A stretch of 18,213 nucleotides of DNA from Atopobium sp. (GTDB taxonomy: Bacteria; Actinomycetota; Coriobacteriia; Coriobacteriales; Atopobiaceae). Location: contig JAHACE010000018.1 in assembly GCA_018376005.1 (NCBI GenBank), positions 1-18,213 on the forward strand. The letters run 5' to 3'. A model generated the notes under the pieces. The model had not been told where the DNA came from, did not search any database, and was given only the letters and a program-made list of their open reading frames with translations. Shown here piece by piece: positions 8,392-14,873 of the stretch (positions within the stretch are counted from its first letter, which is position 1; each line of letters begins with the position of its first letter). Both the position numbers and the translations under genes were made by a program.

Positions 8392-8492
8392 GGTGCACCA
8401 AGTAAAAGTTATATACTACGAGGTTAATAGACAGTATTACAATCTTTAGTAACAAATAAACTGCTCTTGTTGTCCATAGGGAGGCAACAGAT

Positions 8493-8774
8493 ATGTTTGG
8501 CGAGAAGATGTTTAATTTTTCAGAACCGATTTCTAGAAAAACAGTTCGTATTGTAATATTGGTCAGTTTTCTGGCTTATCAGGGAATGCGGCTACTGTGG
8601 AAACAGGGACTTATTCCACCATTACTATTTTTTCTAGTATTAATTCTGACTGAGGTTATCGATTTTTATGTCTTTTTTAAAAGCGGTATCAAAAAAGGGG
8701 TAAGAATTTTGTTCTTAGTTTTCCTCATACTTGCGCTTATATTCGAGATAAGCCACATCATTTATTTTCTTTAA
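8493..8774 (+). CDS. Small hydrophobic membrane protein of unknown function
   Basis: This 93-residue protein has no recognised family. A short polar N-terminus (about 17 residues) is followed by three probable membrane helices at about 18-36, 40-62 and 69-92, with short charged turns (RLLWKQG, KSGIKKG). The ATG at 8493 is well supported by AGGGAGG eight bases upstream. It is one of only a few plus-strand genes here and is divergent from the split SGNH hydrolase, sharing a roughly 100-base upstream region. No convincing promoter was identified. Its codons include TTT, ATT and GTA more often than neighbouring genes, and it is clearly more AT-rich, consistent with acquisition from elsewhere. A repeat-rich non-coding region follows directly. 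Confidence 0.7.
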   Translation: MFGEKMFNFSEPISRKTVRIVILVSFLAYQGMRLLWKQGLIPPLLFFLVLILTEVIDFYVFFKSGIKKGVRILFLVFLILALIFEISHIIYFL

Positions 8775-8797
8775 CCGGTGAATAAAACCCTCTTCTG

Positions 8798-8843
8798 TGA
8801 ACTGCCTCCCATTTCTTAGATACGAGAAATAGGAAGCAGTTCA
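8798..8843. repeat. Long hairpin 1 (19-base arms)
   Basis: The arms TGAACTGCCTCCCATTTCT (8798-8816) and its near-complement (8825-8843) differ at two places. Both differences become G-U pairs in a minus-strand RNA but C-A mismatches in a plus-strand RNA. The first arm matches, in inverted orientation, the hairpin at 9209-9264. No T-run follows on either strand, so it is not a standard terminator. Confidence 0.8.
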
Positions 8844-8845
8844 AA

Positions 8846-8974
8846 ACACACCTAAGTCAGATAATCTGTTAAAAAGACGTATACATGACGCTGAAAATAC
8901 CTTAATCATGCAGAATATCTGACTTAGAAGTGTAATATGCCCGCAATTGAGCAGAATATCTGACTTAGGTGTGT
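8846..8974. repeat. Three-copy 23-base repeat, one copy inverted relative to the other two
   Basis: The copy at 8846-8868 (starting ACACACCTAAGTCAGATA) is the reverse complement, with one mismatch, of 8952-8974 (ending ATCTGACTTAGGTGTGT). It matches 8911-8933 with three mismatches. The last two copies are direct repeats sharing GCAGAATATCTGACTTAG. The first copy can therefore pair with either of the others, giving mutually exclusive stem-loops. Termini of this kind resemble a small MITE-like element, but no target duplication was recognised. Confidence 0.75.
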
Positions 8975-9208
8975 TCCTTAGGTACGAAATTTACCTATAG
9001 TTAAATCTTTTATATGACGCTATTCATTTTTTAGCATATTAGGTTAAGTTTATGCATAGAAATGTATATCAGGCGGTGCAACCACCTAGCTTCTTGGCTA
9101 TCTTGATTAAGAACATGTCGATTCTTCGGCAGAACCTACCAAAACTGCGCTATTTTGTGCGCCAGGCCTAAAAGCCAACGCTAACACGCTATAGAATCAT
9201 AATCACCC

Positions 9209-9264
9209 GCATATGAACTGCCTCCCGTTTCTTGGACATAAGAAATGGGAGGCAGTTCATATGC
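9209..9264. repeat. Long hairpin 2 (25-base arms) just after the permease gene
   Basis: The arms at 9209-9233 and 9240-9264 are complementary over 25 positions with a single G/A difference and a 6-base loop (GGACAT). The difference is a G-U pair in plus-strand RNA. The core TGAACTGCCTCCC is shared with hairpin 1. It begins 20 bases beyond the stop of the minus-strand permease gene and could stop or stabilise its transcript, but no T-run follows. Confidence 0.8.
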
Positions 9265-9284
9265 ATTATATAAAGCCTACTTAA

Positions 9285-10236
9285 TTACTCAGTAGCAGGT
9301 CCTTCTTCTGGAGCCTGAGCCTCAGCAGTGTTATTTTTCTTAGCCAGCTTCTTATCAAGCCAACCCGTAAACGCAGGGGCTACCAGTGCAGTAATAACTA
9401 CCGCAGCTGCAAGCTGAGCGTTTGCGTTTGCAACAACCTGAGCTGTATACGTTGGATCAACAGAAGCAACTGCAGCAGGAGTGGTTGTTGCGGTACCTGC
9501 AATAGTTGCACTTGCAAGGCTTGCCTTACCAGAGCCACCAAGAAGACGCTCAACAAGCATGGTAAGAATACCGGTGATGATACAAAGAACTGCTAAGAGA
9601 ATACCTGATGGACCACCAATAATAAGATTCTCAACACTCATGCCGCAGCCAAGGGCAAAACCAACAACAGCAATGCAAGGGTTAATACCAGGAACCAAAA
9701 GTGCCCTAATAAATGGACTAAGGTTACCAAGAACAACACCGAGGACTAGAGGAAGAAGGGTACCCGCAAGTGCGGTAGGAGAAATTGCTGCAACACCCGC
9801 TGCACCTAGGGCAATCATGGTAACCGCAGGACCAGCAACAAGAGACAGAACAGCAGCAGCACCCTGCTCATCAGGAGTCCCATACTCAGCAGTAATACCA
9901 ATGTACAGAGCAACATTACAGAAGGTAATGCCACCAATGATAGAAAGTGCATTAAGACCAAAGAAATTATCGTTCATGAATTTAGCAACAAACAGACCAA
10001 AGGCAATTGCAATAGCAAGCTTAGGAATAAGAATGGTCAGGCCAGTTTTCAAAACCTTGGGAACCGTCTTAAGATCAATAGAAGCACCCACAAACAGCAA
10101 AACAATGCCAACAATTGCAGGAGCTCCCTTAGCAACAGCAGTGGTGAAGCTACCAATTTCTAGAACCTGAGGGAAAAAAGAGTGAAGACCTGGGAACGCC
10201 AATTTTACGAGTTGCTTTTTGCTGTTCAGCTGCCAT
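9285..10236 (-). pseudogene. kdgT: 2-keto-3-deoxygluconate permease (KdgT family), 5' end frame-broken
   Basis: The family imports 2-keto-3-deoxygluconate with protons, feeding pectin and uronate breakdown. The frame 9285-10202 gives 305 residues with about ten hydrophobic helices and KdgT features: FFPQVLEIGSFTTAVAKG at the start, VLLFVGASIDLK, YGTPDEQGA, and the C-terminal glycine/alanine-rich TIAGTATTTPAAVA. That frame has only a TTG start (10202) with no ribosome binding site. A perfect AAAGGAG six bases before an ATG at 10236 instead opens MAAEQQKATRKIGVP, which looks like a normal KdgT N-terminus but shifts frame and stops at 10150. The first helix (about 11-13 residues after VPG) appears deleted out of frame near 10190. 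The membrane protein is probably not made, or is made truncated. Sequencing error is the alternative. Confidence 0.8.
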
Positions 10237-10258
10237 TATCAGCTCCTTTGCCCTAGTC

Positions 10259-10277
10259 GGTCAAAAAATAGTTGACC
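10259..10277. promoter_or_regulatory. Palindrome in the kdgT leader, possible operator
   Basis: GGTCAA, seven bases, TTGACC form an inverted repeat about 23 bases upstream of the kdgT ATG at 10236. Its size and symmetry suit a dimeric repressor (GntR, IclR or LacI type). No regulator gene is present in the window, so the cognate protein is unknown. A possible minus-strand promoter (TTGTTA, 17 bases, TAAAAA) lies further upstream near 10310-10330. Confidence 0.4.
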
Positions 10278-10341
10278 TACTTTATCAGCAGGAAGAAACA
10301 TTTTTAAAAAGTACTGTACAAATTAACAATTTGGCTACAAA

Positions 10342-10378
10342 CGCGAGAAGACCTTACAAACTGCAAGGTCTTCTCGCG
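10342..10378 (-). terminator. Strong hairpin terminator of the ABC importer operon
   Basis: Perfect 14-base arms CGCGAGAAGACCTT (10342-10355) and their complement (10365-10378) enclose a 9-base loop. The hairpin lies about 40 bases beyond the substrate-binding protein stop. On the minus strand a short TTTGT follows, so termination is plausible though the T-run is weak. Both arms contain GCGAGAAG, a variant of the repeated 8-mer of this window. Confidence 0.65.
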
Positions 10379-10420
10379 AAATGGGTGTATTGAGCTGTAA
10401 AGACGGACTAAGCCCAGAAC

Positions 10421-11199
10421 TTAGATTTTGCCGCCCTCGACGACCATAGTATTCGGATCTACCTCATCGCCGTAAATTGGAGCGAGTGTCTCTTCATAAG
10501 CCTTGTGGAAGAAGTTCTCCTCTGCAAGAGGACCGGTAATCTCGTTGTTGATAAACTCCAACACCGAGGAGTTACCCTTGTGAACTGCAGCGGCAATAGT
10601 ATCGGAATCGCCCAGGTCATCAATACCAACAACAAAACCGGGGTTAGACTTAACCCATGCAAGCACCTCGGTATTGTCGGTTGAGAATGCATCGCCGCGG
10701 CCGTCAAGCAGTGCGTTGTATGCATCAGCGTAGCTATCAAATTTGACTAGCTCTACCTTAGGTGCGTTCTTGGTAAACCAGACCTCTGCCGTGGTTCCCT
10801 TAGAGACAATAAGCTTTTTACCATCAAGCTGAGAAACATCTGTAATTGGCGCAGAAGATGGAGAAACAACGCCCAGCTTAATCTTCATGTATGGCAGGGA
10901 GAAATCGACCTTCTCTTTACGGTCATCGGTTACCGTAAAGTTTGCCAACATGATGTCTGCCTTATTAGACTGCAAGAAAGGCACGCGATTTTGTCCGTCA
11001 GTGGCAATGTAGTTGATCTTGACGCCCTCTTGATGTCATCAAGAGTTCTAAACTTTGAGTCTGTATCAGAAGATCCACCCTGAGCTCCGTCGGAATCCTT
11101 TTTCTTGCAAGCAGCCAAAAGAGCTGCAGCAGAAAGTGCGCTTGCACCAAGGAAAGCACGGCGAGAAAGAGAAGCGGAAGTATTTTCAAAGAAGTTCAT
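10421..11199 (-). pseudogene. Amino-acid ABC transporter substrate-binding lipoprotein, internally deleted and frameshifted
   Basis: This would be the extracytoplasmic amino-acid receptor for the permease/ATPase genes upstream. The N-terminal part (ATG 11199, with AGGA upstream) encodes a Tat-type lipoprotein signal: SRRAFLG (12-18) and lipobox LAAC (28-31, lipid on C31). A Ser/Gly linker and FRTLDDIK follow. The remainder is in another frame: NRVPFLQSNKADIMLANFTV, KVDFSLPYMKIKLGVVSP and KKLIVSKGTTAEVWFTKN, all typical of the PF00497 family including cysteine and glutamine receptors. The switch is confined to about 11021-11036. Compared with the family, some 45-50 residues of the first ligand-binding lobe are missing there, so even a frame-restored protein would be defective. 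The downstream frame runs 187 residues from a GTG at 10984 to 10421. Confidence 0.85.
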
Positions 11200-11257
11200 T
11201 TCAAATCCTAACAAGTTGTATCAATTACTACATCATCTACGTGCAAAAACACGTTGT

Positions 11258-12013
11258 TTACTTATGTACACGTTCAAATTCAAAGGTACGCAAAAACTCT
11301 TGTGCCCTCTCTGTTTTAGGTGCCGAGAAAAACTCTTGTGCATCGGACGACTCTTCTACGATGTGTCCCTGATCAATCAAGATGACTCGATCAGCAACTG
11401 CTTGAGCAAAGCGCATCTCGTGAGTTACCACCAGCATGGTCATTCCTTGCTCTGCTAGCTCCATAACTACCTGCAAAACCTCGTGAACCATCTCAGGGTC
11501 AAGAGCTGCAGTAATCTCGTCCAGCAAAAGAACTTCAGGGTTAGTCATAAGAGCACGAACAATTGCCACGCGCTGCTTTTGACCACCGGAAAGAGCTGAT
11601 GGGTAGGAGTCTTTCTTCTCCCACAGTCCCACACGACGCAGCAGTTCTTCTGCCTGTGCCAAAACCTCATCCTCTGAGCGCTTCTGCACTACCAGAGGAG
11701 CCAGAGTTACGTTTTTCAAAACCGTCATGTTGGGGAACAAGTCATAGCTTTGAAAAACCATACCAATACCTGCTGCGGCGCTTTCCTTCTTCTGACCAGA
11801 AATAACCTGATCGTGGAGAAGCACTTCTCCCCCTTGGATGTCTTCCAAGCCAACAATGGCGCGAAGCAGCGTAGACTTACCGCAACCGGAAGGACCTAGC
11901 ACCACGACTACCTCGCCTTTATTAATGGAGAGCGAGATCTTATCAAGCACGGGTTTCTGGCTTGAGGGATATACCTTAGTGAGGTCCTTAACTGCTAAAA
12001 CGGTGTTACTCAT
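11258..12013 (-). CDS. Polar amino-acid ABC transporter ATP-binding protein
   Basis: This 251-residue cytoplasmic ATPase energises the importer. Motifs in order are Walker A GPSGCGKS (40-47), Q-loop Q88 in MVFQSYDLFPN, signature LSGGQKQRV (141-149), Walker B VLLLDE (161-166) and the switch His H198 in VVTHEM. The residue after the catalytic Glu is Ile (DEITAALDPE), where Pro is usual. A longer open frame runs upstream to 12181, but the ATG at 12013 is the real start: AGGAG lies eight bases before it and MSNTVLAVKDLTKVY is a normal N-terminus. The start overlaps the preceding permease by 8 bases (ATGAGTAA). The receptor gene starts about 58 bases after its stop. Confidence 0.95.
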   Translation of the reverse strand: MSNTVLAVKDLTKVYPSSQKPVLDKISLSINKGEVVVVLGPSGCGKSTLLRAIVGLEDIQGGEVLLHDQVISGQKKESAAAGIGMVFQSYDLFPNMTVLKNVTLAPLVVQKRSEDEVLAQAEELLRRVGLWEKKDSYPSALSGGQKQRVAIVRALMTNPEVLLLDEITAALDPEMVHEVLQVVMELAEQGMTMLVVTHEMRFAQAVADRVILIDQGHIVEESSDAQEFFSAPKTERAQEFLRTFEFERVHK

Positions 12014-12683
12014 GTGAGGTGCTCCTCTCAAGCCTGCGTGAAAGATACGAAAGTGGGAAGCAGGCAGCAAAATACAGGAAGAAAATAGCTCCATAGATCC
12101 AAAGTGCTCCGTCGGTTGGGAACTTGAAGCGATAAAAATCGGTGATCTGACTACCAACTCTGAGCAGCTCAACCACGCCAATCAGATTACAAAGTGACGT
12201 TGTCTTAATCATGCGTGTAATCAGGTTGATAGCTGGAGGCAAAAGACGCTTGAAAGCCTGAGGTAGGATGACCTTAAAGAACGTTTGCTGGCGAGAAAGG
12301 CCAAGTACAAACGAGCTGTCATACTGAGATGCTGGAATTGACTCCAACGCTCCTCGTACCAGGTCACCAAGCTCGGCTGCTCCCCAGAAGGTAAAAACTA
12401 CAATTGAAGCTTCAATGCCATCAAAATTGACATCAAACCATTCAGAAGTACCAAAGAACACCACAAAGAGCAGCACCAGCTGAGGCATAACACGAACAAC
12501 CTCAAGGTAAACGCGAAGAATTGCGCGAACCACCTTGTTGTTGGATGTCATAAAAAGTCCAACGAGAATACCAAGAGGAATGGAAAGCACCACAGAGATA
12601 AGGCCAATGTGCACCGTTGTTGCAAGACCTCCAAGAAGGCGCGTTATTACTCCTTCCTGCAGCAAAATGTTATCGACGGGCAT
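12006..12683 (-). CDS. Polar amino-acid ABC transporter permease (second)
   Basis: This 225-residue inner-membrane permease is of the HisM/GlnP type. It has about five membrane helices beginning near residue 15 (TTVHIGLISVVLSIPLGILV). The EAA loop that contacts the ATPase is visible as SSFVLGLSRQQTFFKVILPQ followed by AFKRLLPP. The start is placed at the ATG at 12683, seven bases after GAGGAGG. An open frame extends to 12731, but it lies inside the preceding permease and lacks a binding site. It overlaps the first permease by 14 bases and the ATPase by 8, so the three are almost certainly translated from one message. Both permeases are present, consistent with a heterodimeric channel. Confidence 0.94.
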   Translation of the reverse strand: MPVDNILLQEGVITRLLGGLATTVHIGLISVVLSIPLGILVGLFMTSNNKVVRAILRVYLEVVRVMPQLVLLFVVFFGTSEWFDVNFDGIEASIVVFTFWGAAELGDLVRGALESIPASQYDSSFVLGLSRQQTFFKVILPQAFKRLLPPAINLITRMIKTTSLCNLIGVVELLRVGSQITDFYRFKFPTDGALWIYGAIFFLYFAACFPLSYLSRRLERSTSHE

Positions 12684-13323
12684 AGTCAAGCCTCCTCTCC
12701 AGCCAGCTGCCAAGCAAAGAAATAGGAACAAGGATAATCACATAGGCAATTACCAGCATAAAGAGGGCTTCTGTAGTGTCGTACTGCATGCCAATAATGT
12801 CCTTGGTTACATACATCAAATCTGCGAGGGCAATGCCGGAAACAACGGAAGATTCCTTGATTAAGAAAATGATGTTAGCAACGAAGCCTGGAATTGCTAC
12901 AGAAAGTGCCTGTGGAAGAATAACGTGCTGGAGAGCTTGAATCTTTGAGAGGCCCAAAACCTGTGCAGATTCAAACTGAATAACTGCAACTGATTCAAAG
13001 CCTGCACGAAACACTTCTGCCATATAGGAGCCACCAAGAAACGTTAGACCCACAACAGCAGCTACCTCTGCATCCATTTTGAGACCAACTTTAGTCAGAC
13101 CAAAGTAGATAAGAAACAGCTGAATAAGCAGGGGTGTTCCTCTGGAAAGCTCAACATAAACAGCATTAAGCTGACTTAAAACAGGAATTTTTGTCAGCGA
13201 AATCTGAGCACTTATCAAACCAACGATAAGCGAGAAGAGAACTCCAAAGAAAGAGATAGTAAGCGTTATTTTTGCAGCTTCTGCATACAGTGGGAGGTGT
13301 TCCCCTATGAAGCTCCAGTCCAT
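12670..13323 (-). CDS. Polar amino-acid ABC transporter permease (first gene of operon)
   Basis: This 217-residue permease pairs with the one encoded next. It starts MDWSFIGEHLPLYAEAAKIT, has about five helices, and carries the family features ELSRGTPLLIQLFLIYFG and the EAA loop SAQVLGLSKIQALQHVILPQ. The ATG at 13323 follows AGAGGAT by nine bases; an in-frame extension to 13362 has no binding site. It is the first structural gene of the importer operon and is preceded by a leader of about 185 bases. That leader holds a Cys-rich small ORF and hairpins, one of which overlaps this gene's ribosome binding site. If the leader ORF is a true sensor, the importer may move cystine or cysteine; the permease sequence alone says only polar amino acids. 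Confidence 0.94.
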   Translation of the reverse strand: MDWSFIGEHLPLYAEAAKITLTISFFGVLFSLIVGLISAQISLTKIPVLSQLNAVYVELSRGTPLLIQLFLIYFGLTKVGLKMDAEVAAVVGLTFLGGSYMAEVFRAGFESVAVIQFESAQVLGLSKIQALQHVILPQALSVAIPGFVANIIFLIKESSVVSGIALADLMYVTKDIIGMQYDTTEALFMLVIAYVIILVPISLLGSWLERRLDYARR

Positions 13324-13336
13324 GCGAATAAATCCT

Positions 13337-13453
13337 CTCGGGATGTGCGAATACTCACACAAGAGTTACAAAATAGCTTTACGCCCGAGTCTGTACCAGG
13401 AAAATTTTGCTCAGCGACAATTACACCCTGGTCGTATGTGACCCGGGCACCAG
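13337..13453 (-). promoter_or_regulatory. Candidate attenuator: alternative stems between leader peptide and first permease
   Basis: In minus-strand order, CTGGT (13453-13449, inside the leader ORF just after its third Cys codon) can pair with ACCAG (13432-13428). ACCAGG (13432-13427) can instead pair with CCTGGT (13400-13395). These pairings exclude each other. Further on, CTCGGG (13389-13384) can pair with CCCGAG (13342-13337), which overlaps the AGAGGAT ribosome binding site of the permease. A 7-bp hairpin, TGTGTGA/TCGCACA (13361-13344), is enclosed. The arrangement resembles attenuation, or control of translation start, by ribosome stalling. It is read by eye, and no folding energies were computed. 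Confidence 0.4.
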
Positions 13454-13507
13454 ACACATCGCGGTGCATGCACAAAGTGCAGTGTATGTCGTAGCCATAA
13501 TTCGCAT
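13421..13507 (-). CDS. Putative 28-residue Cys-rich leader peptide of the ABC importer operon
   Basis: This short frame begins with ATG at 13507 (a second in-frame ATG lies at 13498) and ends TAA at 13421. Its middle reads ALCACTAMCLVPG, with three Cys codons (13474-13472, 13468-13466, 13456-13454) in seven codons. No ribosome binding site precedes it. The -10 box of the adjacent promoter ends seven bases before the first ATG, so the message could be leaderless or nearly so, as is common in Actinobacteria. Cys-rich leader peptides that control sulfur genes are known in mycobacteria; this one is inferred by analogy only. It lies wholly in the gap between the DNA glycosylase and the first permease. 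Chance occurrence of so short a frame is a real alternative. Confidence 0.4.
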   Translation of the reverse strand: MRIMATTYTALCACTAMCLVPGSHTTRV

Positions 13508-13514
13508 GCGTATA

Positions 13515-13542
13515 ATCCTAGCCGCTACTAGGATATTGTCAA
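13515..13542 (-). promoter_or_regulatory. Probable sigma-70-type promoter of the ABC importer operon
   Basis: A perfect -35 TTGACA (13542-13537) lies within the last codons of the DNA glycosylase gene. It is followed after 16 bases by TAGGAT (13520-13515) as -10. The spacer and -10 contain the palindrome ATCCTAG-TAGCGG-CTAGGAT, a possible operator or the glycosylase gene's own terminator stem. The predicted start of transcription falls at or next to the ATG of the leader ORF (13507). Confidence 0.55.
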
Positions 13543-14085
13543 CTCACAATTGGTAAATTTTTTGATAATGGAAAATTCTTCCACTAAATCATCAACTGAC
13601 ATACGGGCATTAGCAGGACTTGTAGAGGGCAGTTGACGTGAGGAAATACCAGTTTGTTGCTCGGTGTAGCGCTTATAAAATTTTGTTGCGGTTCCACCTA
13701 GCGTAAAAATAGCGCAGATTGATGAATCTTGAATAAGAGCGCCAATATTGTGTGGAATCGGATTTGCAATAGAAGCATCACTAGCACCCTTAATATCACA
13801 AGCCTTAAGCACATCACAAAGAGCAAGATGATGTCTTTTACAGAAGTCAATTTTTTCAGATATGGACTTGAGGGGTTTCTCGCCATATAACGCGGCAACT
13901 ACGCGCCAGAATCTATTCTGAGGATTACCAAAGTAGAAGCCAATTTCTCGAGACTTGGGACTAGGCATTGATCCCAAGAGCAGCACGCGAGAGTCCGGGA
14001 AGATAATGGGATCAAGCGTGTTCTCTACATGCGCAAGCACTGTTTTTGTACTATCGCTGGCAGGCTGCGGCGTCTTTGCAGCCAC
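13528..14085 (-). CDS. DNA-deoxyinosine glycosylase, uracil-DNA glycosylase superfamily (family 6-like)
   Basis: This 185-residue base-excision repair enzyme would remove deaminated bases, most likely hypoxanthine, from DNA. The superfamily active-site block reads LLLGSMPSPKSREIGFYFG (35-53), followed by NPQNRFWRVV. The second block is LPSTSPANA (152-160). GSMPS with GFYxGxPQNRFW is the hallmark of the hypoxanthine-DNA glycosylase group rather than classical Ung. The start is a GTG at 14085, two bases after the stop of the metallophosphatase; no alternative ATG exists before the catalytic motif. AAGG precedes it as a modest binding site. It is the last gene of a three-gene run, and its 3' end carries the -35 box of the next operon. 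Confidence 0.88.
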   Translation of the reverse strand: MAAKTPQPASDSTKTVLAHVENTLDPIIFPDSRVLLLGSMPSPKSREIGFYFGNPQNRFWRVVAALYGEKPLKSISEKIDFCKRHHLALCDVLKACDIKGASDASIANPIPHNIGALIQDSSICAIFTLGGTATKFYKRYTEQQTGISSRQLPSTSPANARMSVDDLVEEFSIIKKFTNCELTIS

Positions 14086-14087
14086 AG

Positions 14088-14867
14088 CTACTCGCCTTCT
14101 TGCAGCGGCTCAACAAACTCCTGCAAATCATCAAGGCGCAGTACAGTTACTTGACCGTAGCCGGCTCCACCTGTAGTGCCTGTGTCAATTCCCCACTTAT
14201 CGCCATCTGACTGAACCCATTGCGCAAGGCCATCAGGAGTGGTGGCACTGCGATTCAAGTTTTTTGCACCAAAACTTGCTAACAAAGGAGTGGGTGTATG
14301 GCCACAAATTACAACGGGATACTCTGCTTCTGACGTGCGGAAATCCGTAGGATATTGCCAAAACTCTTCACGAATCCACAAAAGATCGTTTTGAGACTGC
14401 TTGCTTAAATACTGCTCCAAAGAAGCCTTATCCCAGGCAGTTGGCAAGGGAACGCCATTAGACTTTATGCCCGCATGTACCAGAACAAAATCTCTGCCTT
14501 GGACCTCAACGGTGGCGTACAAAGGAAGTGCCTGCAGCCAGTCAATCAGCTCACTATATTCCTCTTCAGAAAGCGTCTTGAGCTCAGCAAGCGTTGCCTC
14601 TCCCCCGTTAATCTGCCACATAAACTGAGCTTCAATATCGGCTTCTGGGTCCAACGCTTGCAGCGCAAGCTGCTCATGATTGCCCATTAAAACCGTACAG
14701 TTAGGAAGCTCGCGAATTGTCTTTATAGTAGCAAGCGAGCTAGGACCACGGTCAATCATGTCGCCAAGACAATAGAACACGTCTGACTCGGTTGGATTAA
14801 TACGCTCTAGAGCACGCCTCAGCGGCTCCACATGACCGTGAATATCAGAAAAAACGTACGTTGCCAC
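14088..14867 (-). CDS. PP2A-like serine/threonine metallophosphatase
   Basis: This 259-residue calcineurin-like phosphoesterase is of the bacterial PrpA/ApaH-like group. It may dephosphorylate proteins or cleave diadenosine polyphosphates, and sequence does not decide which. Metal-binding motifs are complete: SDIHGH (D8, H10), GDMIDRGP (35-42), GNHE (62-65), HAG (131-133) and GHTPT (189-193). DIHG plus DRGP and GNHE is the PPP-family signature. The start is a GTG at 14867, six bases after the stop of the phospholipase-like gene, with TAGG as a weak binding site, so coupled translation is likely. The glycosylase gene follows after two bases. Confidence 0.92.
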   Translation of the reverse strand: MATYVFSDIHGHVEPLRRALERINPTESDVFYCLGDMIDRGPSSLATIKTIRELPNCTVLMGNHEQLALQALDPEADIEAQFMWQINGGEATLAELKTLSEEEYSELIDWLQALPLYATVEVQGRDFVLVHAGIKSNGVPLPTAWDKASLEQYLSKQSQNDLLWIREEFWQYPTDFRTSEAEYPVVICGHTPTPLLASFGAKNLNRSATTPDGLAQWVQSDGDKWGIDTGTTGGAGYGQVTVLRLDDLQEFVEPLQEGE

Positions 14868-14873
14868 AAAAAC

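Larger units (their letters stand above)
8775..9284. other. 510-base non-coding stretch rich in inverted repeats
   Basis: No plausible coding frame was found here. The stretch begins and ends with two related long hairpins in opposite orientation, and contains a set of three 23-base repeats (8846-8974). A small palindrome, TAGGTA/TACCTA, lies around 8979-8997. The remaining middle (about 9000-9200) is AT-rich with short hairpins such as GGTG/CACC near 9074-9085 and GGC/GCC near 9165, and shows no recognisable RNA family. It may be a mobile-element remnant or a non-coding RNA locus. Confidence 0.6.

Noticed and set aside
8255..8455. A 66-codon minus-strand frame upstream of the SGNH hydrolase that might have been the N-terminus
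   Set aside because: Its sequence shows no domain signature. The SGNH N-terminal homology is in the neighbouring frame over the same bases.
8846..8974. Three similar 23-base repeats as a minimal CRISPR array
   Set aside because: One copy is inverted relative to the others, the repeats are imperfect and unequally spaced, and no cas gene is seen.
9481..10170. A 229-codon open frame on the plus strand opposite the kdgT-like gene
   Set aside because: It is antisense to a clear KdgT-family sequence, is rich in Pro, Arg and Thr as expected for a shadow frame of a Gly/Ala/Leu-rich membrane protein, and has no ribosome binding site.
13297..13494. A 65-codon plus-strand frame in the leader of the ABC importer
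   Set aside because: There is no ribosome binding site or family signal, and it overlaps the minus-strand permease start and leader structures.
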